Below are positions 52,130 through 60,467 of a stretch of DNA of 60,467 nucleotides, piece by piece; positions within the stretch are counted from its first letter, which is position 1; each line of letters opens with the position of its first letter. The position numbers and the translations under genes were made by a program. The notes beneath the pieces are model-generated. The model did no database searches. It saw only the letters and a list, made by a program, of their open reading frames with translations, and was not told the origin of the DNA. Source of the DNA: Streptococcus sp. HMSC074B11 (GTDB lineage: Bacteria > Bacillota > Bacilli > Lactobacillales > Streptococcaceae); NCBI RefSeq assembly GCF_001808705.1, contig NZ_KV794250.1:1-60467 (forward strand), read 5' to 3'.

Positions 52130-52191
52130 TAAGGAGTCTTAAAGTTTTCTTAAACTACAAGTCAAACATTTTATAAGGAGGAATGACAATA

Positions 52192-53181
52192 ATGAGTATC
52201 GGAATCATTATTGCGAGCCACGGTGAATTTGCTGCGGGTATTCATCAGTCAGGATCTATGATCTTTGGTGAACAAGAAAAGGTTCAAGTTGTAACCTTTA
52301 TGCCAAACGAAGGTCCAGATGATTTATACGCCAAGTTCAACAATGCTGTGGCTGCATTTGACGCAGAAGATGAGGTTCTAGTCTTGGCTGACCTTTGGAG
52401 TGGTTCTCCATTTAACCAAGCTAGCCGCGTAATGGGAGAAAACCCTGAGCGTAAATTTGCCATCATCACAGGACTTAACTTGCCGATGTTGATTCAAGCC
52501 TACACAGAGCGCCTTATGGATGCTAATGCTGGAGTGGATAAAGTCGCTGCGAACATCATTAAAGAAGCCAAAGATGGCATCAAGGCTCTTCCAGAAGAGC
52601 TAAACCCAGCTGAGGAAGTTACAACTGCTGCAGCTGCTCCTGTAGCCCAAGCTGCTATTCCAGAAGGAACAGTTATCGGAGACGGTAAATTGAAAATCAA
52701 TCTTGCTCGTCTTGACACACGTCTTCTTCATGGACAAGTCGCAACTGCTTGGACACCAGATTCAAAAGCTAACCGTATCATCGTTGCTTCAGATAACGTT
52801 GCAAACGACGATCTTCGTAAAGAGTTGATCAAACAAGCTGCTCCTAACGGAGTAAAAGCTAACGTTGTACCAATCAAAAAATTGATTGAGGTTGCAAAAG
52901 ATCCTCGTTTTGGTGAAACACACGCCCTTATCTTGTTTGAAACACCTCAAGATGCCCTTCGTGCTATCGAAGGCGGTGTGCCAATCAAGACTCTTAACGT
53001 TGGTTCAATGGCTCACTCAACTGGTAAAACAATGGTCAATAACGTATTGTCAATGGACAAAGACGACGTTGCTACATTTGAAAAAATGCGCGACCTTGGC
53101 GTTGAATTTGATGTACGTAAAGTACCAAACGACACTAAAAAAGATTTGTTTGACTTGATTAGCAAAGCTAACGTTCAATAA
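52192..53181 (+). CDS. manL: PTS mannose/glucose transporter subunit IIAB
   Basis: The start [16 protein letters not shown] was chosen because AGGAGG lies ten bases upstream; an ATG at 52183 is too close to the ribosome site. The 329-residue fusion has a IIA domain with phospho-His10, an Ala/Pro linker at about 140-160, and a IIB domain with its His in [13 protein letters not shown]. It passes phosphate from HPr to incoming hexoses. It is the first gene of the operon. Confidence 0.96.
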   Translation: MSIGIIIASHGEFAAGIHQSGSMIFGEQEKVQVVTFMPNEGPDDLYAKFNNAVAAFDAEDEVLVLADLWSGSPFNQASRVMGENPERKFAIITGLNLPMLIQAYTERLMDANAGVDKVAANIIKEAKDGIKALPEELNPAEEVTTAAAAPVAQAAIPEGTVIGDGKLKINLARLDTRLLHGQVATAWTPDSKANRIIVASDNVANDDLRKELIKQAAPNGVKANVVPIKKLIEVAKDPRFGETHALILFETPQDALRAIEGGVPIKTLNVGSMAHSTGKTMVNNVLSMDKDDVATFEKMRDLGVEFDVRKVPNDTKKDLFDLISKANVQ

Positions 53182-53210
53182 TTAAAACTAAATAGAAAAG
53201 GAATAAAACC

Positions 53211-54023
53211 ATGTCAGATATTTCATTCATTTCTGCTATCTTGGTTGTAGTTGTTGCCTTCTTCGCAGGTCTTGAAGGTATCCTCGACCAATTCCAATTC
53301 CATCAACCAATCGTAGCATGTACCCTTATCGGTCTTGTAACTGGTAACCTCGAAGCAGGGGTTATGCTTGGTGGATCACTTCAAATGATCGCCCTTGGTT
53401 GGGCTAACATCGGAGCTGCCGTAGCTCCTGACGCTGCCCTTGCCTCTGTTGCTGCTGCAATCATCATGATCAAAGGTGGTAACTTTACTACTGAAGGTAT
53501 CGCAGTCGCAACTGCAACTGCAATCCCTCTTGCCGTAGCTGGACTTTTCTTGACTATGATCGTTCGTACAATCTCAGTTGGTTTGGTTCACACTGCTGAC
53601 GCTGCTGCTAAAGAAGGAAACATTGCTGCTGTTGAACGCGCTCACTACTTTGCCCTTGCTCTTCAAGGTCTACGTATTGCTATCCCAGCTGCACTCTTGC
53701 TTGCAATGCCAACTGAAGCCGTTCAAGGCGTATTGGAACTTATGCCAGAATGGCTTAAAGGTGGTATGGCTGTCGGTGGTGCTATGGTCGTTGCCGTTGG
53801 TTACGCTTTGGTTATCAACATGATGGCTACTCGTGAAGTATGGCCATTCTTCGCTATCGGTTTTGCTCTTGCAGCAATCTCTCAATTGACTTTGATTGCC
53901 CTTGGTGTCATCGGTGTTGCCCTTGCCTTCATCTACCTCAACCTTTCTAAACAAGGTGGAAACGGAGGAGGAGGAGCTGCAACTTCTAACGATCCAATCG
54001 GTGATATCCTAGAAGACTACTAG
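53211..54023 (+). CDS. manM: PTS mannose/glucose transporter subunit IIC
   Basis: A 270-residue membrane protein with the EIIC-Man signature GGSLQMIALGWANIGAAVAPD and about seven to nine hydrophobic helices. The C-terminal tail GGNGGGGAATSN is flexible. With ManN it forms the sugar channel. It lies 29 bases from manL and 14 from manN. Confidence 0.95.
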   Translation: MSDISFISAILVVVVAFFAGLEGILDQFQFHQPIVACTLIGLVTGNLEAGVMLGGSLQMIALGWANIGAAVAPDAALASVAAAIIMIKGGNFTTEGIAVATATAIPLAVAGLFLTMIVRTISVGLVHTADAAAKEGNIAAVERAHYFALALQGLRIAIPAALLLAMPTEAVQGVLELMPEWLKGGMAVGGAMVVAVGYALVINMMATREVWPFFAIGFALAAISQLTLIALGVIGVALAFIYLNLSKQGGNGGGGAATSNDPIGDILEDY

Positions 54024-54037
54024 AAAGGGGAACAATC

Positions 54038-54949
54038 ATGGCTGAAAAAATTCAATTATCAAAATCAGATCGCCAAAAAGTTTGGTGGCGTTCACAATTC
54101 CTTCAAGGTTCTTGGAACTACGAACGTATGCAAAACTTGGGTTGGGCTTACTCTTTGATCCCAGCTATCAAGAAACTTTACACTAAAAAAGAAGACCAAG
54201 CTGCTGCTCTTGAACGTCACCTTGAGTTCTTCAACACTCACCCATACGTAGCTGCTCCAATCATGGGGGTTACTCTTGCACTTGAAGAAGAACGCGCAAA
54301 CGGTACTGATATCGATGACGCTGCTATCCAAGGTGTTAAGATTGGTATGATGGGACCTCTTGCTGGTATCGGTGACCCAGTCTTCTGGTTTACAGTACGT
54401 CCTATCCTCGGTGCCCTTGGTGCATCACTTGCTGCGACTGGTAATATCGTCGGACCACTTCTCTTCTTCTTTGGATGGAATGCAATCCGTATGTCTTTCC
54501 TTTGGTATACACAAGAGTTTGGTTACAAGGCTGGATCTGAAATCACTAAAGACATGTCAGGTGGTATCTTGAAAGACATCACTAAAGGAGCTTCTATCCT
54601 TGGTATGTTCATCCTTGCCGTTCTTGTACAACGTTGGGTGTCAATCAACTTCACTATCAACCTTCCGGGTAAACAATTGTCAGAAGGTGCCTACATCGTC
54701 TTCCCAGAAGGTCCTGTTACAGGTGGAGAATTGAAGGGAATCCTCGGCCAAGCACTTAGCGGATTGAGCTTGGATAGCGTTCAACCACAAACCCTTCAAG
54801 GACAGTTGAACTCATTGATCCCAGGATTGATGGGACTTCTCCTTACTTTCCTTTGCATGTGGTTGCTTAAGAAAAAAGTATCTCCAATCACAATCATCCT
54901 TGCTCTCTTTGCAGTAGGTATCGCAGCTCGTTTCTTCGGTATCATGTAA
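54038..54949 (+). CDS. manN: PTS mannose/glucose transporter subunit IID
   Basis: A 303-residue protein with a long soluble N-terminal half (RSQFLQGSWNYERMQNLGW, HPYVAAPIMGVTLALEEERANG) and MGPLAGIGDPVFWFTVRPI, the IID signature, followed by membrane helices near the C-terminus. It completes the IIAB-IIC-IID complex, which can also serve as a bacteriocin receptor. AAAGGGG precedes the ATG. It is the last operon gene. Confidence 0.95.
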   Translation: MAEKIQLSKSDRQKVWWRSQFLQGSWNYERMQNLGWAYSLIPAIKKLYTKKEDQAAALERHLEFFNTHPYVAAPIMGVTLALEEERANGTDIDDAAIQGVKIGMMGPLAGIGDPVFWFTVRPILGALGASLAATGNIVGPLLFFFGWNAIRMSFLWYTQEFGYKAGSEITKDMSGGILKDITKGASILGMFILAVLVQRWVSINFTINLPGKQLSEGAYIVFPEGPVTGGELKGILGQALSGLSLDSVQPQTLQGQLNSLIPGLMGLLLTFLCMWLLKKKVSPITIILALFAVGIAARFFGIM

Positions 54950-54974
54950 TCTCGGTGAGAATGTACAAACAAAA

Positions 54975-55004
54975 AAAGAATCAGGTTCATCACCTGATTC
55001 TTTT
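54975..55004 (+). terminator. manLMN terminator
   Basis: An 11-12 bp stem, AAGAATCAGGT and ACCTGATTCTT, with a 5-base loop and T-run. Its last eight bases form the left target duplication of the adjoining insertion element. Confidence 0.9.
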
Positions 55005-55034
55005 GGCTCTTTGTCAAATAGTGTTGATGAAGAA

Positions 55035-55127
55035 CCTAATCAACAAAAATTGGACTACCTGTCTCCGGTTGAATTCCGAAGACGGTAGCCCTAGGGTGTT
55101 TTTATTAAATTCTCACTTTTTGGGGTC
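55035..55127 (+). pseudogene. C-terminal scrap of an IS3-family transposase
   Basis: Codons for NQQKLDYLSPVEFRRR plus stop at 55038-55088 match the typical end of IS3/IS150-type OrfB transposases. The following segment with TTTTTGGGGTCAGTCC resembles their terminal repeat. It is fused directly to an IS1167-like left end. The region 55128-55356 is AT-rich with nothing recognisable. Confidence 0.65.
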
Positions 55128-55356
55128 AGTCCCTAAGCCTGATAATAGTTTCTTGTTCATACTATTCTCCTACTAATATTTTATGAATATATTAATACCT
55201 ATATTGTTATAAGATGTAGATATTGTTGCTAATATCAAATATTTCTATTTAATCTTCTTATAAATATATACATGTTAATATATTAAAATCTTTAAGTATT
55301 TATAACTATAGTTCCTTAATTTTCCCAGTAAAAAAACGAAAGGCACCACAAGTTAT

Positions 55357-55739
55357 TTATGTGTTTTCTTTAAACGATTCATGTACTTCTGTCGCAACTT
55401 CTCACCCGCCTTTAATTGCGGTTACGATAGATTGAGGACCTAAATATGCATCACCTGTTATTAGTTCATTTCTATTGGACTCTGATGTTGACCGAAAGTC
55501 AAATTTTTACCTTTCATCTAGAACACTAAAGTCTACTTTTGTTCAATTGCTGCAACGACAAGGTCACATGGAATAATATGTTCACTACCTGCCAGTTCAT
55601 GCGTTGATCTTCTTCCACTTTCATCAGGTTCACCAAGTTCCATTGTAATAACCTTTACACCAGTTACTTTCCCACTCTCATCACGCAATACTTCTTTAAT
55701 ATTCTCTAAGAAATGGAATGTAACACCTTCATTGTGTAC
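55357..55739 (-). pseudogene. Decayed fragment of glutamate synthase small subunit (gltD-like)
   Basis: One frame reads FHFLENIKEVLRDESGKVTG ... IIPCDLVVAAIEQK. After frame breaks, another stretch reads GDAYLGPQSIVTAIKGG followed by a stop and EVATEVHESFKENT. These are the expected C-terminal pieces of a GltD/PreT-type NAD(P)-binding flavoprotein. It starts inside the transposase N-terminal codons, producing a chimeric 81-codon frame at 55533-55778 that is not a real gene. Several stops and shifts show it is dead. Confidence 0.65.
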
Positions 55740-55898
55740 ATCTTTGATTTGTAGTGTAGCTTCTAGTATATTGTTCATATGGTCATCATCCTTTTGTTTT
55801 AGGTTTCAGCGCTTTTAATATAATGGATGTTGGCCTTTTTGTATACACTAAAATAGGGTTGGTGGAAAAATTCCATCAACCCTAAAAATTATAGAACC
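55736..55898 (-). mobile_element. IS1167-like right-end remnant
   Basis: This segment matches 58060-58221, the right end of the complete IS, at nearly every base, including the first transposase codons (MNNILEATLQIKD) and the terminal repeat ending AGAACC. It marks a second, internally deleted copy. Confidence 0.85.
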
Positions 55899-55902
55899 AC
55901 AC

Positions 55903-55932
55903 AAAACCCTGACCATCTCTGGTCAGGGTTTT
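55903..55932 (-). terminator. Terminator after the DUF4230-like gene
   Basis: A 13-bp stem, AAAACCCTGACCA and TGGTCAGGGTTTT with a 4-base loop. Confidence 0.88.
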
Positions 55933-55944
55933 GTATTTCAAAAA

Positions 55945-56550
55945 TTATTCTGTAAATTCTATAGTTACTTTTACTTCAGAATCCATTGAAGAAAATATTG
56001 TTTTATAATAATTGATTGCAGATTCTTTAATTTCACTCTTAAATTTATCTAAATACTCTGCTTGTTTATCACTAGAAAGTTGGTTTGTGACCAATTTCCC
56101 AGTATCAACATCTTCTGTAGTCCCACTTAACAACTCTCCATGATTATCATACAAATTGTAAGGATTATCTTTTGAAAGTTCCACACCAATTACTTCAAAT
56201 TTTGGAACAATAACCTTATATTCTTTTTCACCTATTTGTTCAACCTTTACACTACTTTTAATCCCAAATTTAGCGTTATAATTTAAAATTACTAATGCTG
56301 TTTTTTTAGAGAACGGCACATCATGCCCAAAAACTTGAGTTGTATTTGTTTTAGTAATAATTTCATTAATTCCCGCATTCAAAAATACAACTTCATTCAC
56401 TTTTTCAATACTTTCGATATTAATTGACGATTTGACTTCTGATTTTTGTTCCTTAGGTAAGAAAAATAGCACTCCAATAGCTATAATAGCTATTAATACC
56501 ACATTCAATAGTACACTAAACATATTAACTTTCTTCTTTAATATAGACAA
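55945..56550 (-). CDS. DUF4230-like membrane-anchored protein
   Basis: A 201-residue protein with one N-terminal membrane helix at about 10-31 and an exported or external domain. VILNYNAKFGIKSSVKVEQIGEKEYKVIVPKFEVIGVEL resembles the repeated pattern of DUF4230. The gene lies between two IS1167-like copies and is flanked by its own terminator, so it is likely imported cargo. Function is unknown. Confidence 0.6.
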   Translation of the reverse strand: MSILKKKVNMFSVLLNVVLIAIIAIGVLFFLPKEQKSEVKSSINIESIEKVNEVVFLNAGINEIITKTNTTQVFGHDVPFSKKTALVILNYNAKFGIKSSVKVEQIGEKEYKVIVPKFEVIGVELSKDNPYNLYDNHGELLSGTTEDVDTGKLVTNQLSSDKQAEYLDKFKSEIKESAINYYKTIFSSMDSEVKVTIEFTE

Positions 56551-56741
56551 GATAAAAAAACCTCACTTTAAATAATCTATCTAAAGTTTACACTTTCTAA
56601 AGAAAACAGTCAATATTTTTTCGTACTATCTTCTAAAATTAATTGTACCTATTAAAAATGAAATTAGTTTGTTGCATTTGATTTTATTTTTTGAACACCA
56701 AATCCATTTAAAATTGAGTGCTATTTTGAGCACTAAAAAAG

Positions 56742-58221
56742 GGCTCTTTGTCAAATAGTGTTGATGAAGAATTTTAGGAAGGGATTAAGCAACTAATTGT
56801 TGCTTAATTCCTTTTTGTTTTGGGCCAAACATTTTTGTTATTAAGATAATCCTGTTTCTAAAATGGTAATAGTTTTTAAAACCGTAGGTATTTCTTTTAA
56901 GCACTTTTATTTTATTGTTTATTCCTTCGATGGGGCCATTTGTTCTAGTTGGATACTCACAAGTATTTTGAATATATGGCAAGTAAGTCATAAGAGTCTT
57001 TAATACTCTTTTTAAACCAGGAGATAGGTCTAATTGCGTAGCTGCTTCAATCGTTTCCTTGAATTCTATATAATCTCTATCCTGTATACATTCACGAAGT
57101 GAATGTACAACCTCATAATCATGTTTAAGAGATGGATTGTTTTCTAAGATATAATCCACAATTCCTTGGGGTGTCATAAAGCTTTCAAAAAGCTTATAAC
57201 GATTATATTTATAGTTCTGAAGTTCATTAGGGTTCTTTAAAATTAACTTCCAATAATGTTTTAACTTTCGATATAATTTAGGATTTTTATAACGATGCTG
57301 ATTCATGACACGTACCCGAGTTCGATTTAATTCTCTATTTAAGGCTTGTACGATATGAAAAGGATCAATGATAATTTTAGCGTTAGGAAACATTTCTTTT
57401 ATTAATTGAATGTACGGTAAGTACATGTCGATGGAGATAGTTTTTACCTTTAATCTAGTCTTAGGCTCAAAACGATGAAAATACTTTTTCAAGCTGTAAG
57501 ATTTTCTATCTCGTACAACATCGACCAGCTTGTGTGTAGTGCTATCACAAATAATGAAGCTCATATTACTATCGGAAGATTTGACGGATTTAAATTCATC
57601 AAAACACAAATGCTCAGGTAAATCGTGTAATGGTTTAATCTTTAGTAAACGTGTTGTATCATCTATGATACGTCTTACCGTATGAACTGAAACATTTGTT
57701 TCTTTTGCGATATAGGTTTCAGATACTGTTTCACTTATTTTTGATTTAATTTCGTTTTTTAAGCGTTTAGAGATATGACAGTGTTTTTCTACGATTCGAC
57801 TAGTGTCTGCGGTAAATGAAGAGCCGCATTCTCTACAGAGAAATCTCTGCTTGCGTAGATTTAAGTAAGCCGCTAGGCCTGAAACAGAACAGAGAGTGAT
57901 ACGAGATGTTTTCGTGCCGTTTTTAACGATATTATTATTTCGGCTAACACACCCACAAACGGTACAAAATTCTGGTTTATGCGTATAAGTAGCTGCATAA
58001 AATAAAGATTTTCTCTTTTTAAATATCTTCTCTTGAACTTTATTATCCCAAATAATGTTTTTATCTTTGATTTGTAGTGTAGCTTCTAGTATATTGTTCA
58101 TATGGTCATCATCCTTTTGTTTTAGGTTTCAGCGCTTTTAATATAATGGATGTTGGCCTTTTTGTATACACTAAAATAGGGTTGGTGGAAAATTTCCATC
58201 AACCCTAAAAATTATAGAACC
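56742..58221 (-). mobile_element. Complete IS1167-like insertion sequence (ISL3 family)
   Basis: A 1480-bp unit. The ends GGCTCTTTGTCAAATAGTGT and, on the other strand, GGTTCTATAATTTTTAGGGT align as imperfect inverted repeats sharing GG.TCT.T and the inner GTTGATG. The transposase fills the interior. No direct 8-bp duplication flanks this copy alone, which suggests recombination or part of a larger mobile unit. Confidence 0.82.
56785..58101 (-). CDS. ISL3-family transposase (IS1167-like)
   Basis: A 438-residue transposase. N-terminal zinc fingers (CTVCGCVSRNN and FLCRECGSSF) are followed by a helix-turn-helix (YIAKETNVSVHTVRRIIDD). The DDE catalytic domain shows CFDEFKS, IIDPFHIVQALNRELN and a late TNGPIEGINNKIKVLKR with the Glu. 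It appears full length and uninterrupted. Its first 13 residues recur in the defective copy at 55740-55778. Confidence 0.93.
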   Translation of the reverse strand: MNNILEATLQIKDKNIIWDNKVQEKIFKKRKSLFYAATYTHKPEFCTVCGCVSRNNNIVKNGTKTSRITLCSVSGLAAYLNLRKQRFLCRECGSSFTADTSRIVEKHCHISKRLKNEIKSKISETVSETYIAKETNVSVHTVRRIIDDTTRLLKIKPLHDLPEHLCFDEFKSVKSSDSNMSFIICDSTTHKLVDVVRDRKSYSLKKYFHRFEPKTRLKVKTISIDMYLPYIQLIKEMFPNAKIIIDPFHIVQALNRELNRTRVRVMNQHRYKNPKLYRKLKHYWKLILKNPNELQNYKYNRYKLFESFMTPQGIVDYILENNPSLKHDYEVVHSLRECIQDRDYIEFKETIEAATQLDLSPGLKRVLKTLMTYLPYIQNTCEYPTRTNGPIEGINNKIKVLKRNTYGFKNYYHFRNRIILITKMFGPKQKGIKQQLVA

Positions 58222-58239
58222 GTTCTTTTTATATCTCAT

Positions 58240-59574
58240 TTATTCAGCCAAGGCACCCATTGGATCCCATGGTGCAAGGACGATTGGTTCTGCTTCATAG
58301 GCAGCTTGTTCTTCTGCTGTTAGTAATTCCTTACGAACAACAATTTGGTAAGTGTACTCGTCCATCCAAGCATCTGAAGCAACAAAGTAACCATCTGTAC
58401 CGACCTTGTCTCCCCATGAGTTTTCAACTTTCCACTTGATTGATTTGCCATTTTCATCCAAATCAACACCTGTCAAGACCATGGCGTGGGTCATCAAGCT
58501 TTCGCTGTAGTCCAAACGTCCAGCCTTGTCTTGAGTGAGTTGAATGTCCATGCTTGATTCAAAGTCATAAACATCTGTCGCAAGGATTCCCGCTTTACGG
58601 TTGCTGAGCTGGCCGACATCAGAACCAAACCAAACAGTCTCTCCTGCTTGCATTTGAGCAATCGCCAATTCTTTCAAGCGTTCCATAGGTACGTTGATAT
58701 AGCGAACTGCACGGCTACCAACGACATTTCCCAACATCTCAACTGTGTATGATTTGCCATATGGTTTATCAGCAGTTGGAGCATTGATCACAGAAACGTA
58801 GTCTTCTAATGGAAGGTCGACATATTTCTTGTAAAACTCTTGTGGAGTGATACCTTTTTCGCTTTGGTAGTTATTGTCTTTATCACGATAAGCAAAGTCA
58901 AATTTACGTGGTGGGAGACCTAGTGACATTGCAAGGAAGTTAAAGATTTCTTGCAAGAGGTCTTCTTTCTTAGCCTGAACAGTTGCTTGATCAGCACCTG
59001 AAGTCAAGAGGTCACGTAAGATTTGAGCATCTTGACGAAGTAATTTATTAAGAATGGCATTAAGCTCACGACTGCTACTAGATGAAACAGACTCTGGATA
59101 AACAGACTTAGGAACAACACCGTATTTCTCAAAGAGAGAAACCACCATATCCCACTGACCACCATCTTGTTGTGGGGTTTGGAGTAGGAAGCTAACCTTA
59201 CGGCTCGTCAATTCTTGGTCAGCAGTTGCAATCACTTGCTCCAAGAACCAGTTAGATTTTTCATACTTGTCCCAGAAGAAGGTGTGGGCTTGTGACAATT
59301 CAAAGTTTTCAAGTTTGTATTGAGAGATGAGTTTGTGGCGGAAAGTGTTGAGGGCCGCAAACATCCAGCATCTACCAGAAGCTTTCTGGTTAGTAACCTT
59401 ATCCTTTGTCAAATCAAGTGAGAAAACTGGTGTGTTGTCGACATGGCTTTGACGACGCTCAAGGGCTGCAAAAATTCCATTATGGCTAGCAGCATTTTCG
59501 ATAGCTTGGTATTTGACATTTGCTTCATAATTAGCAAATAATTTATCTGTAAATGATTCTTGAATAGCGTTCAT
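58240..59574 (-). CDS. pepC: Aminopeptidase C (bleomycin-hydrolase family)
   Basis: A 444-residue cysteine peptidase. The catalytic Cys lies in KASGRCWMFAALN, His in THAMVLTGVD and Asn in WKVENSWG. These enzymes are hexameric cytosolic aminopeptidases that complete peptide breakdown. AGGAGG precedes the ATG. Its stop is only 18 bases from the IS end, so its original terminator was probably displaced. Confidence 0.95.
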   Translation of the reverse strand: MNAIQESFTDKLFANYEANVKYQAIENAASHNGIFAALERRQSHVDNTPVFSLDLTKDKVTNQKASGRCWMFAALNTFRHKLISQYKLENFELSQAHTFFWDKYEKSNWFLEQVIATADQELTSRKVSFLLQTPQQDGGQWDMVVSLFEKYGVVPKSVYPESVSSSSSRELNAILNKLLRQDAQILRDLLTSGADQATVQAKKEDLLQEIFNFLAMSLGLPPRKFDFAYRDKDNNYQSEKGITPQEFYKKYVDLPLEDYVSVINAPTADKPYGKSYTVEMLGNVVGSRAVRYINVPMERLKELAIAQMQAGETVWFGSDVGQLSNRKAGILATDVYDFESSMDIQLTQDKAGRLDYSESLMTHAMVLTGVDLDENGKSIKWKVENSWGDKVGTDGYFVASDAWMDEYTYQIVVRKELLTAEEQAAYEAEPIVLAPWDPMGALAE

Positions 59575-59684
59575 AAAATCCTCCTTTTATTCTACAGTCT
59601 ATTATAACTCTTTTCACAAAGGAAGCAACCAAAAACTGAAAAAGGCAAGGATATTTTCCTCACCTTTTTCAAAGATTCCACAGT

Positions 59685-60407
59685 TTACCCAACACTTTCG
59701 CGCAAGCCTTCCACTTCCTCTTTGGTTAAGCGACGCCATTCCCCACGCTTCAGATTTTCATTCAAGGTCAAAGTTCCCATGGTCAGACGTTGCAAGTCCA
59801 CCACTTCCTTGCCACAGTAGGCTACCATCCGTTTAACCTGGTGGAATTTCCCTTCTACAATGGTCACACGAACCAGACTTTGATTTTTTTCTCTATCAAG
59901 AGCCACAAGCTCCAGCTTAGCAGGCTGACAGGTAAAGTCTTTGAGCGGAATCCCCTGAGCAAATTTCTCTACATCCTCTTGGGTCATAATTCCCTTGACC
60001 TGCGCCAGATAAGTCTTATCCACATGGCGTTTAGGAGAAAGAAGAGCATGAGCCAGTTGGCCATCATTGGTCAAGAGCAAGAGTCCATGCGTATCGATAT
60101 CCAAACGCCCTACTGGGAAAACTTCCTTTGAACGAGCTAAGTCATCCAACAAATCCAACACAGTCTTATGTTTTGGATCTTCAGTTGCTGAAATAACACC
60201 CTGGGGTTTGTTCAGCATATAGTAAACAAACTCCTCGTAGGTTAGCTTTTGCCCGTCAAAACAAATCTCGTCTGTCTCTTCATTGATTTGTAGCTTGGCA
60301 GATTTTTCCTTTTTACCATTGACCGTCACGCGCCCAGCCTTTAGAAAGTTTTTAACCTCTGTCCGACTTCCTACGGTGCAGGCAACCAAATATTTATCTA
60401 ATCTCAT
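59685..60407 (-). CDS. Pseudouridine synthase, RsuA family
   Basis: A 240-residue protein with an N-terminal S4 RNA-binding domain (MRLDKYLVACTVGSRTEVKNFLKAG) and the catalytic motif GRLDIDTHGLLLLTNDG, where Asp isomerises uridine. The C-terminal EGKFHQVKRMVAYCGKEV fits RsuA. It likely modifies 16S rRNA. It lies 110 bases upstream of pepC on the same strand. Confidence 0.9.
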   Translation of the reverse strand: MRLDKYLVACTVGSRTEVKNFLKAGRVTVNGKKEKSAKLQINEETDEICFDGQKLTYEEFVYYMLNKPQGVISATEDPKHKTVLDLLDDLARSKEVFPVGRLDIDTHGLLLLTNDGQLAHALLSPKRHVDKTYLAQVKGIMTQEDVEKFAQGIPLKDFTCQPAKLELVALDREKNQSLVRVTIVEGKFHQVKRMVAYCGKEVVDLQRLTMGTLTLNENLKRGEWRRLTKEEVEGLRESVG

Positions 60408-60438
60408 AGTACTATTATACCATGAACAAGCTTAATCT

Positions 60439-60467
60439 TATACTCTTCGAAAATCTCTTCAAACCAC
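60439..60467. repeat. BOX-type repeat, start only
   Basis: TATACTCTTCGAAAATCTC at 60439 and following bases match the boxA start of the BOX elements common in S. pneumoniae and S. mitis. It is cut by the window edge. Confidence 0.7.

Larger units (their letters stand above)
55005..58221. mobile_element. Composite IS1167-like structure bracketed by a near-perfect 8-bp target duplication
   Basis: The left boundary GGCTCTTTGTCAAATAGTGT at 55005 equals the left end of the full IS at 56742. The right boundary at 58221 is the IS right end. The outer flanks are ATTCTTTT (54997-55004) and GTTCTTTT (58222-58229), 7 of 8 matching, the duplication length of ISL3-family elements. Inside are an IS3-family scrap, a gltD fragment, an IS right end, a DUF4230-like gene and the full IS copy. 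Inner ends have no matching flanks. The whole may have moved as one unit, or formed by nested insertion. Confidence 0.6.

Noticed and set aside
55533..55778. 81-codon frame starting with the transposase N-terminus
   Set aside because: It is a chimera of a transposase start and a GltD fragment, so it is treated as two remnants, not a gene.
56734..56741. Target duplication around the complete IS copy alone
   Set aside because: TAAAAAAG on the left does not match GTTCTTTT on the right; the duplication fits only the outer composite boundaries.

Overview
The window is low-GC Firmicute DNA from a mitis-group Streptococcus (S. mitis / S. oralis / S. pneumoniae relatives). This rests on recognisable host genes (ilvD, adr-type acyltransferase, tgt, thrC, adhP, manLMN, pepC, rsuA-like), the start of a BOX-type repeat at the extreme right end, and an IS1167-like insertion sequence. 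Species is not resolved from the sequence alone.

Layout. (1) 1-1173: Asp23/Gls24-type envelope-stress cluster (Gls24 N-terminus, DUF2273 protein, AmaP, GlsB-like protein), all on the minus strand. (2) 1349-2789: a small cadmium-resistance cassette (cadX, cadD) between two identical 71-bp direct repeats that mimic the 3' end and terminator of rpmG. It has no integrase and looks like a cis-mobilizable remnant. (3) about 2719-33609: an integrative and conjugative element (ICE) of about 31 kb of the Tn916/ICESt3/ICEBs1 superfamily, inserted at the 3' end of rpmG. From its left end it carries integrase, excisionase, a VirB1/B6/B4/B3/B8-like conjugation operon, a MobT-type relaxase, an oriT-like region, an FtsK/TcpA coupling protein and small processing proteins. 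A strong minus-strand promoter with embedded operators and a leader with an attenuator-like hairpin come next, followed by a regulatory block (XRE repressor, unknown coiled-coil membrane protein, ImmA-type protease, LexA-like XRE/S24 repressor). The right third is cargo made of small regulator-effector modules: a two-component system with a LanFEG-like lantibiotic-immunity ABC transporter, a lipoprotein, MerR + short-chain dehydrogenase, a Fic toxin-antitoxin pair, TetR + NAD(P)H oxidoreductase, ArsR + MFS pump, and a predicted PUA-like/PD-(D/E)XK nuclease of unknown specificity.

(4) 33590-50448: chromosomal genes: rpmG, rpmF, a ribbon-helix-helix gene next to a nonsense-mutated SPFH gene, ilvD, a VOC protein, a DUF59 protein, an OatA/Adr-like acyltransferase, tgt, a DUF975 protein, DUF1304 + MarR, a LysM wall protein, HAD phosphatase + MATE pump, thrC and a GCS2-like ligase. 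(5) 50821-54949: adhP and the mannose/glucose PTS operon manLMN. (6) 55005-58221: a composite of IS1167-like ends and one complete IS1167-like copy. It carries a decayed gltD fragment, an IS3-family scrap and a DUF4230-like gene, and is bracketed by a 7/8-matching 8-bp target duplication. (7) 58240-60467: pepC, an rsuA-family pseudouridine synthase, and the start of a BOX element.

How it works together. ICE transfer genes form one long minus-strand unit controlled from about 17.5 kb. There a repressor operator lies between perfect -35 and -10 boxes, and a leader terminator adds a second gate. Two repressor genes with different release mechanisms (ImmA-type proteolysis and LexA-like self-cleavage) suggest damage-responsive excision and transfer. 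Most cargo modules bring their own operator-promoter. No CRISPR array, rRNA or tRNA gene was found.
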